This document shows, piece after piece, positions 1 through 4,770 of a DNA stretch of 5,149 nucleotides. Below the pieces are notes generated by a model. It was given only the letters and a program-made list of their open reading frames with translations, was not told where the DNA came from and searched no databases. Position 1 is the stretch's first letter. Every line of letters starts with the position of its first letter. Made by a program: the position numbers and the translations under genes. The DNA is from a bacterium. Its GTDB lineage: Bacteria; SZUA-79; Acidulodesulfobacterales; Acidulodesulfobacteraceae. The stretch spans positions 1-5,149 of the forward strand of contig JAJZLA010000047.1 in assembly GCA_021803845.1 (NCBI GenBank), given 5' to 3'.

Positions 1-326
1 TTAAAAGGATAAAGATTTACTATTACGAAATCTATGGGGGTTATTCCGTTTTTTATCATATCGTCTCTGTGATTTTCGTTGTTTCTTATTGATAGTATGC
101 CGCCGAAAACGGCAGGATGCAGAGTTTTGACTCTTCCATTCAAAATTTCCGGAAAGCCGGTTATTTCTTCAATTTTTTTTAATTTAGTAATTCCTGCCGA
201 TTTTAAAAATTTATAAGTATTTCCGGTTGCTATTACCGTATAGCCTGCAATTTCTAAATGCGTCGCAAGCTCCGTTATTTGTGTTTTATCGTAAACGGAA
301 ATAAGGGCATACTTAGTTTTTTGCAT
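1..326 (-). CDS. purH: Bifunctional purine biosynthesis protein PurH, N-terminal part (partial)
   Basis: This is the first 108 codons of PurH, running off the left edge, so the rest of the protein is missing because of the window boundary. PurH carries out the last two steps of de novo IMP synthesis in the cytoplasm: AICAR formylation (C-terminal domain) and IMP cyclohydrolase (N-terminal domain, seen here). The translation starts MQKTKYALISVYDK and shows family landmarks in order: the ALISVYDK strand, an ATGNT segment where most relatives have STGGT, TGFPEILNGRVKTLHP, and ITPIDFVIVNLYPF at the edge. These form the MGS-like fold of the cyclohydrolase. The ATG at 326-324 gives the expected start just before the ALISV strand. 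An AAAGG-like ribosome site lies about 10 bases upstream. It is divergent from the small lipoprotein gene. Identification is by recognised family motifs; the N in ATGNT is a small departure from the common glycine. Confidence 0.93.
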   Translation of the reverse strand, partial: MQKTKYALISVYDKTQITELATHLEIAGYTVIATGNTYKFLKSAGITKLKKIEEITGFPEILNGRVKTLHPAVFGGILSIRNNENHRDDMIKNGITPIDFVIVNLYPF

Positions 327-340
327 TATTTGAATACCTT

Positions 341-371
341 TTTATTTTAATTTATTTTAATTTGATTTTAA
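341..371. repeat. 10-bp tandem A/T repeat, three units
   Basis: TTTATTTTAA occurs at 341-350 and 351-360, followed by a degenerate third unit, TTTGATTTTAA, at 361-371. The period of about 10 bp matches one helical turn, so the T-tracts are in phase, as in intrinsically curved upstream DNA. The repeat lies 15 to 45 bases upstream of the purH start. A role in promoter geometry is inference; simple low-complexity drift is the alternative. Confidence 0.5.
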
Positions 372-461
372 AATATATATTATATATATTAGAATGTATA
401 AAAAAATTTATTATATTCTACTAATTTTAATTATTTATTTCAATATAAATAATAATTTTAC

Positions 462-476
462 GGGGAGAGGGAGAGG
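462..476 (+). promoter_or_regulatory. Duplicated purine-rich Shine-Dalgarno for the small lipoprotein
   Basis: GGGGAGAGGGAGAGG contains two tandem GAGAGG units in otherwise A/T-only DNA. The second ends 7 bases before the ATG at 484, an optimal spacing. It supports translation of the short frame at 484-645. Confidence 0.75.
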
Positions 477-483
477 TTATTAA

Positions 484-645
484 ATGAAAAAAATAAAACT
501 TGCGGCTCTTGCATTTATACTTTTAGTCGCTATTAATTTTTTAAGCGGATGCGCGCTTTTAGTGGTAGGCGGGCTTGCGGGAACCACCGGATATTTAGCG
601 GCAAAACAGGGGTACGGCGTCCAGTCTCCCGTTACAAAAAAGTAA
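484..645 (+). CDS. Small (53-residue) predicted outer-membrane lipoprotein of unknown function
   Basis: A short frame with a textbook lipoprotein signal: MKKIK, a hydrophobic stretch, then the lipobox L20-S21-G22-C23, so signal peptidase II would leave a 31-residue mature peptide acylated on Cys23. Residue +2 is alanine, not aspartate, which by the Lol rule favours the outer membrane. The mature part begins CALLVVGGLAGTTGYLAA, a glycine-spaced small hydrophobic segment, and ends in a short polar, basic tail. This start resembles the first residues of larger lipoproteins such as DUF3568 or BON-domain proteins, but nothing follows it, so it is either a genuine mini-lipoprotein or a degraded remnant. 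The duplicated ribosome site 7 bases upstream and the intact frame favour a real gene. It lies 114 bases before the kinase gene. The function is unknown; it may be structural, like other tiny envelope lipoproteins. Confidence 0.8.
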   Translation: MKKIKLAALAFILLVAINFLSGCALLVVGGLAGTTGYLAAKQGYGVQSPVTKK

Positions 646-759
646 TAAAAGCAAATTTAACTAGGCGGATTTTTACTGAAATTAGTACCGCAATCCGATT
701 ATGTACGGCACCGCCGCAGTATTAACCGCAATATGAATATTAATTAATGGAGAAATTTT

Positions 760-1671
760 ATGGCAATTACCGTTATAGGTTCTATAGCAATAGACGACAT
801 CGAAACTCCTTTCGAAAAAACAGGTGATATTCTCGGAGGTTCGGCGACATATTTTTCTATGGCGGCGTCGTTTTTAACGGACGTAAAAATTATAGGAACG
901 GTCGGCAAAGATTTCGACAAAAAACATTTAAACGTTTTTAAAGGCAGATCTATAAATATTAAAAATATCAAGACCGAGGACGGCAAAACTTTCAGGTGGA
1001 AGGGCAGATACGGTTACGATATGTCCGACCCCGAAACTATAATGACCGAACTTGGGGTATTTTCTTCATTCAAGCCCGTTGTTCCCCATGATTCTAAAAA
1101 CGATATGCTGTTTCTTGCAAATATAGATCCCGAAATACAGTTTGATGCCCTTAAACAGATGGATTCTCCTAAACTTTCCGCTCTTGACACCATGAATTTT
1201 TGGATAGACGGTAAAAAAGAAAAACTTATAAATATTCTTAAATTAACCGATATATTTATAATTAACGAATCCGAGGCGAGGCTTTTAACGGGGAAATCTT
1301 CAATTTTCGACTGTGCCGAAATTATTTTTAAATACGGCGCAAAGATATTGATTTTAAAAAGGGGAGCATACGGCGCCACGATGTTTTTTGAAAATAAATT
1401 TTTTATGGTTCCGGCATATCCTTTGGAAAATGTTGTCGATCCTACCGGAGCCGGCGATTCTTTTGCCGGCGGTTTTCTCGGCTATATGGATAATACGGGA
1501 GATATGTCTTTTGAAAATCTTAAAAAAGCGCTTGTGTTTGGGAATATTATGGCTTCGTTTGCCGTCGAAGGTTTTTCCGTAAACAGATTTTTGACTATAC
1601 GGATGGACGAAATTAAAGAAAGATTTAAAAAATTCAGGGAAATGACGTATTTTGAAGAGCTTAACGCATAA
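760..1671 (+). CDS. PfkB-family carbohydrate/nucleoside kinase
   Basis: A 303-residue cytoplasmic ribokinase-fold kinase, a normal length for the family, which transfers the ATP gamma-phosphate to a sugar or nucleoside hydroxyl. Visible landmarks are the N-terminal strand ITVIGSIAIDDIETP with substrate-side aspartates 12-13; the first signature GGSATYFSMAASFL at 26-39 (glycine pair kept); NESEARLLTG at 169-178; and the second signature DPTGAGDSFAGGFLGYM at 227-243, which carries the anion hole and the catalytic base Asp233. The IDDIETPF start with GGSATYF fits a ribokinase-like subgroup common in deltaproteobacteria and Aquificae-like genomes, whose substrate is not established; ribose, adenosine and fructose-6-phosphate are not distinguishable by eye. 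GGAGA lies 6 bases before the chosen ATG. It precedes the TPR lipoprotein gene by 68 bases on the same strand and may be co-transcribed with it. Confidence 0.92.
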   Translation: MAITVIGSIAIDDIETPFEKTGDILGGSATYFSMAASFLTDVKIIGTVGKDFDKKHLNVFKGRSINIKNIKTEDGKTFRWKGRYGYDMSDPETIMTELGVFSSFKPVVPHDSKNDMLFLANIDPEIQFDALKQMDSPKLSALDTMNFWIDGKKEKLINILKLTDIFIINESEARLLTGKSSIFDCAEIIFKYGAKILILKRGAYGATMFFENKFFMVPAYPLENVVDPTGAGDSFAGGFLGYMDNTGDMSFENLKKALVFGNIMASFAVEGFSVNRFLTIRMDEIKERFKKFREMTYFEELNA

Positions 1672-1699
1672 AAGTCCTTGCAGTTTATTTTTTATTTAA

Positions 1700-1713
1700 A
1701 TTAACCCGTTAAT
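1700..1713. repeat. Short inverted repeat in the kinase-TPR gap
   Basis: ATTAAC-CC-GTTAAT is a perfect 6-bp palindrome with a 2-bp centre in the 68-base gap. It lacks a U-tract, so it is not a terminator. It could be a small operator, or chance in A/T-rich DNA. Confidence 0.3.
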
Positions 1714-1739
1714 AATATTTTATATTTATCTTATTTATT

Positions 1740-2540
1740 ATGGAATACATTGGAAAAAAAAGCTTTTTAAAGTTTGTTATATTATTGTTAATTGCGATGG
1801 TAATTTTTCCTTTACTGTCCGGTTGCGGAATGTCGGCGGTTTCTAAAAAAAACGAACTTAAATCGAATCTTTATTACAGACTCGGCGTAGGTTTTTATCA
1901 GAACGGCAATTATATAAAAGCAATGCAGGAATTTATAAGGGCTAAAATGCTTTATCAATATTCCGCTAAAAATTATAACGCTATAGGTATAATATATATG
2001 AAAACCGACCGCGAGAACAGAGCCGTAAAAAACTTTAAGAAGGCCGTAAAAATAAATCCTCAATTTTCGGATGCATATTATAATCTTGGTTTAATATACA
2101 TAAAAAAGAAAAATTTCCGTCAGGCAAAAATATTCCTAAAAAAAGCATTGAAAAATCCGTTTTACAACAAACCTTACGAAAGCTATACTCAGCTTGCAAA
2201 AATATATATTGCCGAGAATAAAATTAAAAAAGCGGAAAAAATATTGACGGTATCTATGCTAATCGACAAAAATTATTTTTTGGCTTATTATTATTTAGGA
2301 AAATGTATGCTTTTAGAAAACAATCTGCCTGCAGGGCTGTATTATTTTAAGAAAACATTAGATGCGAACATGTTTTTTATCCCTGCAAAATATTACGAAG
2401 GCTTGATATATTTTAAACAAAAAAGATATAATAAAGCAAAATATATATTTTCTTCGGTGTATGATGCAAGCAAGGCAGATAAATACAGAGCAGAATCTTT
2501 AAAATATATTAAAAAAATCCTTATCTTGTTAAATAAATAG
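1740..2540 (+). CDS. TPR-repeat lipoprotein, PilF/PilW-like
   Basis: This 266-residue protein has a basic N-terminus, a hydrophobic stretch at 11-26, and the lipobox L26-S27-G28-C29, followed by glycine at +2, so an outer-membrane lipoprotein is predicted. The rest, from about residue 42, is a run of about six tetratricopeptide repeats (roughly 42-75, 76-109, 110-143, 146-179, 180-213, 214-247), with typical G-A-Y/L-P positions such as INPQFSDAYYNLGLIY at 105-120. The segment NPFYNKPYESYTQLAKIYIAENK at 139-161 resembles the PilF/PilW hallmark 'NPxYxxPxxAYxNLG'. In that family the TPR lipoprotein helps assemble the outer-membrane secretin of type IV pili. The next gene is rodZ-like, the same pilF-rodZ order known from gammaproteobacteria. 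There is no good ribosome site before the ATG; no better in-frame start is visible upstream of the signal peptide. The pilus role is inferred, since no other pil gene is in view. Confidence 0.85.
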   Translation: MEYIGKKSFLKFVILLLIAMVIFPLLSGCGMSAVSKKNELKSNLYYRLGVGFYQNGNYIKAMQEFIRAKMLYQYSAKNYNAIGIIYMKTDRENRAVKNFKKAVKINPQFSDAYYNLGLIYIKKKNFRQAKIFLKKALKNPFYNKPYESYTQLAKIYIAENKIKKAEKILTVSMLIDKNYFLAYYYLGKCMLLENNLPAGLYYFKKTLDANMFFIPAKYYEGLIYFKQKRYNKAKYIFSSVYDASKADKYRAESLKYIKKILILLNK

Positions 2541-2551
2541 GGTGCATATTT

Positions 2552-3325
2552 ATGGAAAACGAAGATTCCTACTATGAAACCGTCGGAGAATATCTAAAGA
2601 CAAGCAGGAAGTCTTGCGGGCTTGAAAAGGCGGACATTTCAAAAACGACCAAAATCAATGCGTCTTATATAGAAGCTATAGAAAACGATGATTTTTCCTT
2701 GTTTTCTTCGCCGCAGCTGCTGAAAGGATACGTTAAACTTCTTGCCAAAACGGTAAATGCCGATGAAAAAAAAGCGGTTTCTTTATTGGAATCTGAATTA
2801 AAAAGCAATTTTAACGGCAAAGTAGTCGAAGATATAATCGGAGAAAAATTTAAAGAAGAAATAAAAAGATCCCAAAGTTTCCGCAGAAAATTTTTATTCG
2901 TATTATTCGGCGGAATTTTAATTATTATTTTATCTTATGTTTCGTTAAAATTATACAGCTATATAAAAACATTAAGAACCGAAACGCGTAGCGCTTCTAC
3001 GCCACTTAATTCTTCAACCGCCGCGAATTCTTTTAAAAAAAAACTTAGCAACAAGATAAACGGTTCTCAAAAGAAATACGGCGTGCTTCTCAAGGGAGAA
3101 ATAGTAAAAAAGACGTGGGTAGCGGTTAAGATAGACAAAAGGCATATAAAAACATCTATGCTTTATCCGGGAGAGTCTAAGATTTGGAAAGCGAACAAGA
3201 GATTATGGATTAAAATAGGAAACGCCGGCGGTATTATATTGAATTATAACGGCAAAGATATTGGAAAACCGGGCAAAGAAAGGCAGGTCGTAATTTTGTT
3301 TTTCCCTCCGAAAAAGAAAAAATAG
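2552..3325 (+). CDS. rodZ: RodZ-like protein: N-terminal HTH domain, one transmembrane helix, C-terminal DUF4115-type domain
   Basis: A 257-residue bitopic inner-membrane protein. Residues 8-80 form an Xre-like HTH_25 domain (VGEYLKTSRKSCGLEKADIS, then TKINASYIEAIENDDF, then SPQLLKGYVKLLAKTV). The Tyr/aromatic helix at 55-67 corresponds to the RodZ surface that contacts MreB. A charged juxtamembrane stretch (KRSQSFRRK) leads into the transmembrane helix at about 114-134. A Ser/Lys-rich linker (about 140-175) joins it to a periplasmic beta domain (YGVLLKGEIVKKTWVAVKID onward, with GNAGGIILNYNGKDIGKPG) typical of DUF4115. RodZ links MreB filaments to cell-wall elongation. Length is short of E. 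coli RodZ, mainly in the linker. It starts 11 bases after the TPR gene; AGGGTG overlaps that gene's stop codon and is spaced 7 bases from the ATG, suggesting one transcript. mreB itself is not in the window. Confidence 0.88.
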   Translation: MENEDSYYETVGEYLKTSRKSCGLEKADISKTTKINASYIEAIENDDFSLFSSPQLLKGYVKLLAKTVNADEKKAVSLLESELKSNFNGKVVEDIIGEKFKEEIKRSQSFRRKFLFVLFGGILIIILSYVSLKLYSYIKTLRTETRSASTPLNSSTAANSFKKKLSNKINGSQKKYGVLLKGEIVKKTWVAVKIDKRHIKTSMLYPGESKIWKANKRLWIKIGNAGGIILNYNGKDIGKPGKERQVVILFFPPKKKK

Positions 3326-3340
3326 CGGAAAACCGAAAGA

Positions 3341-4084
3341 CTATATCTTTTTCCTGTTTTTAACGGTATAACCTATTTTATCGAATATAAAAGAAAGTAT
3401 CAGTAAAATTATTCCGATTGCCGATATAATAAGCGCAAGATAGTTATCCTCTATATTTATATTAAATCCCTGTAAACCCCAGTAGATTCCAAAGCTCAAG
3501 AGCAGAACGGACGCAAGCCCTTTCATCCAATGGGACGGTATTTTCTTAAAATATTTTCTTAAGTAAACCGACAGCAGTATAACTATCATTGAACCCAAGG
3601 CAAGAGCCGATATTACCGAAAGCCACTGTTTGTCGGTAACGGCAAAAGGAACTGCCACCACTGCTACTTCAAACGCTTCTATTATTACGGCATTTAGCGC
3701 AACGATAAAGGATTTAAAAGAGCATTTTTGATGTTTTATCATAGCGCTTTCAGCTTTTTTAAAAAGCGGTTTTTCTCCTATTTTTTTTGAAAACGGAGTT
3801 AAATAAAATACAAAACTTATCAGTTTATACGAAAAGTATAAACCGACGGCTAAAAGTATCCCGCCTATTATTAATTTGACGGTAGTTATAGGAACGGTTT
3901 TAATTATAGTTACTCCGCCTATAAAAAGAACGAACAGCGTTCCGACGAATCCTATCAGCGCGCCGGCTAATGCGCTGGAAAGCCCTACGTCTTCCCCGAC
4001 TATGAAAACTATAGCCGATACTTCGCTCAGTTCTACTATGGCAACGGAAAATACGGCTATAAATATTAAAATGCTGAAATTCAT
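3341..4084 (-). CDS. Polytopic membrane protein, COG4280-like (LysE/GDT1-type transporter fold)
   Basis: A 247-residue protein, almost all hydrophobic, with about seven membrane segments (approx. 5-30, 38-60, 67-95, 124-150, 155-175, 188-207, 214-234) and a basic loop near 96-123. The two halves look like an internal duplication. Each starts with a helix bearing paired glutamates: VELSEVSAIVFIVG (Glu18, Glu21) and IIEAFEVAVVAVPF (Glu136, Glu139). Both helices are followed by glycine/alanine-rich second helices (SALAGALIGFVG; SALALGSMIVI). This layout resembles COG4280 predicted membrane proteins and, more distantly, UPF0016/GDT1 cation exchangers and LysE exporters, but the canonical E-x-G-D-K/R-T/S motif is absent. 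It is probably a transporter; the substrate is unknown. It converges on rodZ with 15 bases between stops and is divergent from tusA. No ribosome site precedes the ATG, and the likely promoter is so close that the mRNA may be leaderless. Confidence 0.8.
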   Translation of the reverse strand: MNFSILIFIAVFSVAIVELSEVSAIVFIVGEDVGLSSALAGALIGFVGTLFVLFIGGVTIIKTVPITTVKLIIGGILLAVGLYFSYKLISFVFYLTPFSKKIGEKPLFKKAESAMIKHQKCSFKSFIVALNAVIIEAFEVAVVAVPFAVTDKQWLSVISALALGSMIVILLSVYLRKYFKKIPSHWMKGLASVLLLSFGIYWGLQGFNINIEDNYLALIISAIGIILLILSFIFDKIGYTVKNRKKI

Positions 4085-4093
4085 AATATATAA

Positions 4094-4102
4094 ATTATAC
4101 CA
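4094..4102 (-). promoter_or_regulatory. Extended -10 promoter element for the COG4280-like gene
   Basis: Read on the minus strand, this is TGG-TATAAT, a perfect match to the extended -10 motif TGnTATAAT. It ends 9 bases before the ATG at 4084, so transcription would start about 2-4 bases from the start codon. There is no recognisable -35 box, which extended -10 promoters can do without. The lack of any Shine-Dalgarno sequence is consistent with a leaderless mRNA. Confidence 0.55.
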
Positions 4103-4121
4103 GAGTTTTAAAAAAATTGGA

Positions 4122-4160
4122 TATAAAAATCTTTATAAAAACATTTATAAAAATCTTTAT
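4122..4160. repeat. 12-bp tandem repeat, 3.25 units
   Basis: TATAAAAATCTT at 4122-4133, TATAAAAACATT at 4134-4145 (2 differences), TATAAAAATCTT again at 4146-4157, then TAT at 4158-4160. The repeat sits in the divergent spacer just upstream of the COG4280-like gene's promoter. It could hold spaced protein-binding sites or be slippage-prone low-complexity DNA. Translated, it gives a repetitive YKNL/YKNI string, which I take as an artefact. Confidence 0.8.
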
Positions 4161-4201
4161 TGACTTTTTTATCGTTAAGTAATAAGCTAAATAAATCTAA
4201 G

Positions 4202-4242
4202 AATTATACATTTGCATTTGTTTATCTAAGAGATGTATAATT
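4202..4242. repeat. Perfect 10-bp inverted repeat upstream of tusA (possible operator)
   Basis: AATTATACAT at 4202-4211 and ATGTATAATT at 4233-4242 are exact reverse complements with 21 bases between them. Each arm contains TATAAT pointing outward, and the right arm coincides with the probable tusA -10 box. A dimeric regulator bound across the arms would block transcription, or the arms could form a symmetric promoter pair. The spacer has no U-tract after it, so it is not a terminator. Confidence 0.6.
4212..4241 (+). promoter_or_regulatory. Probable sigma70-type promoter of tusA
   Basis: TTGCAT (4212-4217) is a partial -35 match, followed by an 18-base spacer and a perfect TATAAT -10 at 4236-4241, with TG just upstream. 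The predicted start is near 4248, giving a leader of about 27 bases that carries the ribosome site. An alternative -35, TTGACT at 4160-4165, is a better hexamer but has no good -10 at the right distance. Confidence 0.55.
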
Positions 4243-4260
4243 TTAATAATATTATTTATT

Positions 4261-4267
4261 AAGGAGG
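4261..4267 (+). promoter_or_regulatory. Consensus Shine-Dalgarno of tusA
   Basis: AAGGAGG with a 7-base spacer to the ATG at 4275 is a near-perfect anti-16S match. It fixes the start and suggests strong translation, in contrast to the poor sites of several neighbours. Confidence 0.85.
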
Positions 4268-4274
4268 TTACATT

Positions 4275-4508
4275 ATGGCAGTATCGTCAAACAAAACACT
4301 TGATGCGAGCGGGTTATCATGCCCTCTTCCTATCGTTAAAACAAAAAAAGAAATCGACACCATGTCTTCAGGGCAGGTTCTTGAGGTAATCTCGACGGAT
4401 CCGGGTTCAAAAAACGACATGTCGGCGTGGTGCAACAGGACTGGAAACAAGCTGTTGGAATCTTCGGAAGAAGGCGGAAAATTTAAATTTTACGTCCAGA
4501 AATCTTAA
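4275..4508 (+). CDS. tusA: TusA-family sulfur carrier protein
   Basis: A 77-residue cytoplasmic protein matching the size and fold of TusA/SirA. After the first strand (NKTLDASGLS) comes the invariant CPxP box as C16-P17-L18-P19 at the start of helix 1; Cys16 is the persulfide-bearing residue. The following VKTKKEIDTMSSGQVLEVISTDPGS gives helix 1, the GQVLEV strand and the DPGS turn seen throughout the family. The second helix (MSAWCNRTGNKLLES) has an extra Cys53, at a position occupied by cysteine or serine in some relatives. TusA passes sulfur between sulfurtransferases, either for tRNA thiolation and cofactor synthesis or, in sulfur-metabolising organisms, to Dsr or sHdr systems. No dsrE, rhodanese or hdr gene is next to it, so the pathway cannot be told. 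It looks monocistronic, with its own promoter, a strong ribosome site and a terminator downstream. Confidence 0.93.
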   Translation: MAVSSNKTLDASGLSCPLPIVKTKKEIDTMSSGQVLEVISTDPGSKNDMSAWCNRTGNKLLESSEEGGKFKFYVQKS

Positions 4509-4534
4509 GTATGCGTTTTAAACCACAAAAAGCG

Positions 4535-4570
4535 GCCTTTTAAAAAAAGTCACACCTTAATTAAAAAGGC
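4535..4570 (+). other. Imperfect stem-loop in the tusA 3' region
   Basis: GCCTTTTAA (4535-4543) can pair with TTAAAAAGGC (4561-4570) with one bulged A. It is enclosed by a 6-bp pairing TATGCG (4510-4515) with CGCATA (4584-4589). No U-tract follows, so it is not itself a terminator. It may be structured 3' UTR, processed RNA, or chance pairing of A/T-rich arms. Confidence 0.35.
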
Positions 4571-4621
4571 GTAATTGAGAGTCCGCATATAAATAAAGCT
4601 TAATTTGCAATTTATATCTAG

Positions 4622-4656
4622 AGGCGGAATTGTTTTGCAATTTCGCCTTTTTTTTT
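4622..4656 (+). terminator. Rho-independent terminator downstream of tusA
   Basis: AGGCGGAATTG (4622-4632) pairs over 11 bp with CAATTTCGCCT (4638-4648), with one G-U wobble and a 5-base loop, followed by a run of T to 4656. It ends tusA transcription and insulates it from tatC. The long 3' region (about 115 bases after the stop) belongs to the tusA transcript. Confidence 0.9.
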
Positions 4657-4660
4657 AAAC

Positions 4661-4689
4661 ACGGTACCGGAATTGAATTACGGTACCGT
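4661..4689. repeat. Paired CGGTACCG palindromes forming a 9-bp inverted repeat
   Basis: ACGGTACCG (4661-4669) and CGGTACCGT (4681-4689) are exact reverse complements with 11 bases between them. Each arm also contains the self-palindromic octamer CGGTACCG, so the two octamers are at once direct and inverted repeats, 19 bp start to start. They stand out as G/C-rich blocks in A/T-rich DNA, between the tusA terminator and tatC. An operator for the tatC transcript is the simplest reading; no U-tract follows, so it is not a terminator. Confidence 0.65.
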
Positions 4690-4730
4690 CACAATATTGA
4701 TTTATCCTCTTATTTCTCTTATTTTAAAAC

Positions 4731-4758
4731 TTGCTTGTTTTTTGCTAAACGTTATAGT
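4731..4758 (+). promoter_or_regulatory. Possible tatC promoter
   Basis: TTGCTT (4731-4736) and TATAGT (4753-4758, 5 of 6 consensus) with a 16-base spacer. Transcription would start near 4765, which leaves almost no leader before the ATG at 4771 but about 60 bases before the alternative ATG at 4828. The call is weak because the -35 match is poor. Confidence 0.35.
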
Positions 4759-4770
4759 TATAGAAGATAG

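Larger units (their letters stand above)
327..483. promoter_or_regulatory. Very A/T-rich divergent intergenic region between purH and the small lipoprotein gene
   Basis: These 157 bases separate two divergent starts and must contain promoters for both, unless a gene is read from farther away. They are almost entirely A and T until the purine-rich ribosome site at 462-476. Possible -10 hexamers are TATAAA at 444-449 (plus) and TATAAT on the minus strand at 384-379, but neither has a convincing -35 box. In DNA this A/T-rich such hexamers occur by chance, so I do not assign precise promoters. Confidence 0.4.

Noticed and set aside
666..697. CGGATT/AATCCG inverted repeat as a terminator for the mini-lipoprotein gene
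   Set aside because: The stem is only 6 bp with a 20-base loop and no T-run follows.
1014..1379. Minus-strand open frame of 121 codons inside the kinase gene
   Set aside because: It lies entirely within the PfkB-family gene, whose catalytic motifs are intact. Its product shows no recognisable domain.
3326..3335. CGG-AAAA-CCG hairpin as a bidirectional terminator between rodZ and the convergent membrane-protein gene
   Set aside because: A 3-bp stem is too weak. Flanking A and T runs are present, but no longer stem could be built convincingly.
3876..4163. Plus-strand open frame of 95 codons ending in a YKNL/YKNI repetitive tail
   Set aside because: It is antisense to the COG4280-like gene, which has clear transmembrane and paired-motif structure. 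The repetitive tail is just the 12-bp DNA repeat translated. No ribosome site is visible.
4160..4188. TTGACT as the -35 box of a tusA promoter
   Set aside because: At 16-18 base spacing the candidate -10 (TAAGCT and neighbours) is poor. The TTGCAT/TATAAT pair closer to tusA is better.
4268..4450. Minus-strand open frame of 60 codons within tusA
   Set aside because: It is the shadow of tusA, which has the CPxP motif and a consensus ribosome site.
4535..4570. The GCCTTTTAA/TTAAAAAGGC hairpin as the tusA terminator
   Set aside because: It has no T-run after it, while the hairpin at 4622-4648 has an 11-bp stem and a T-run.
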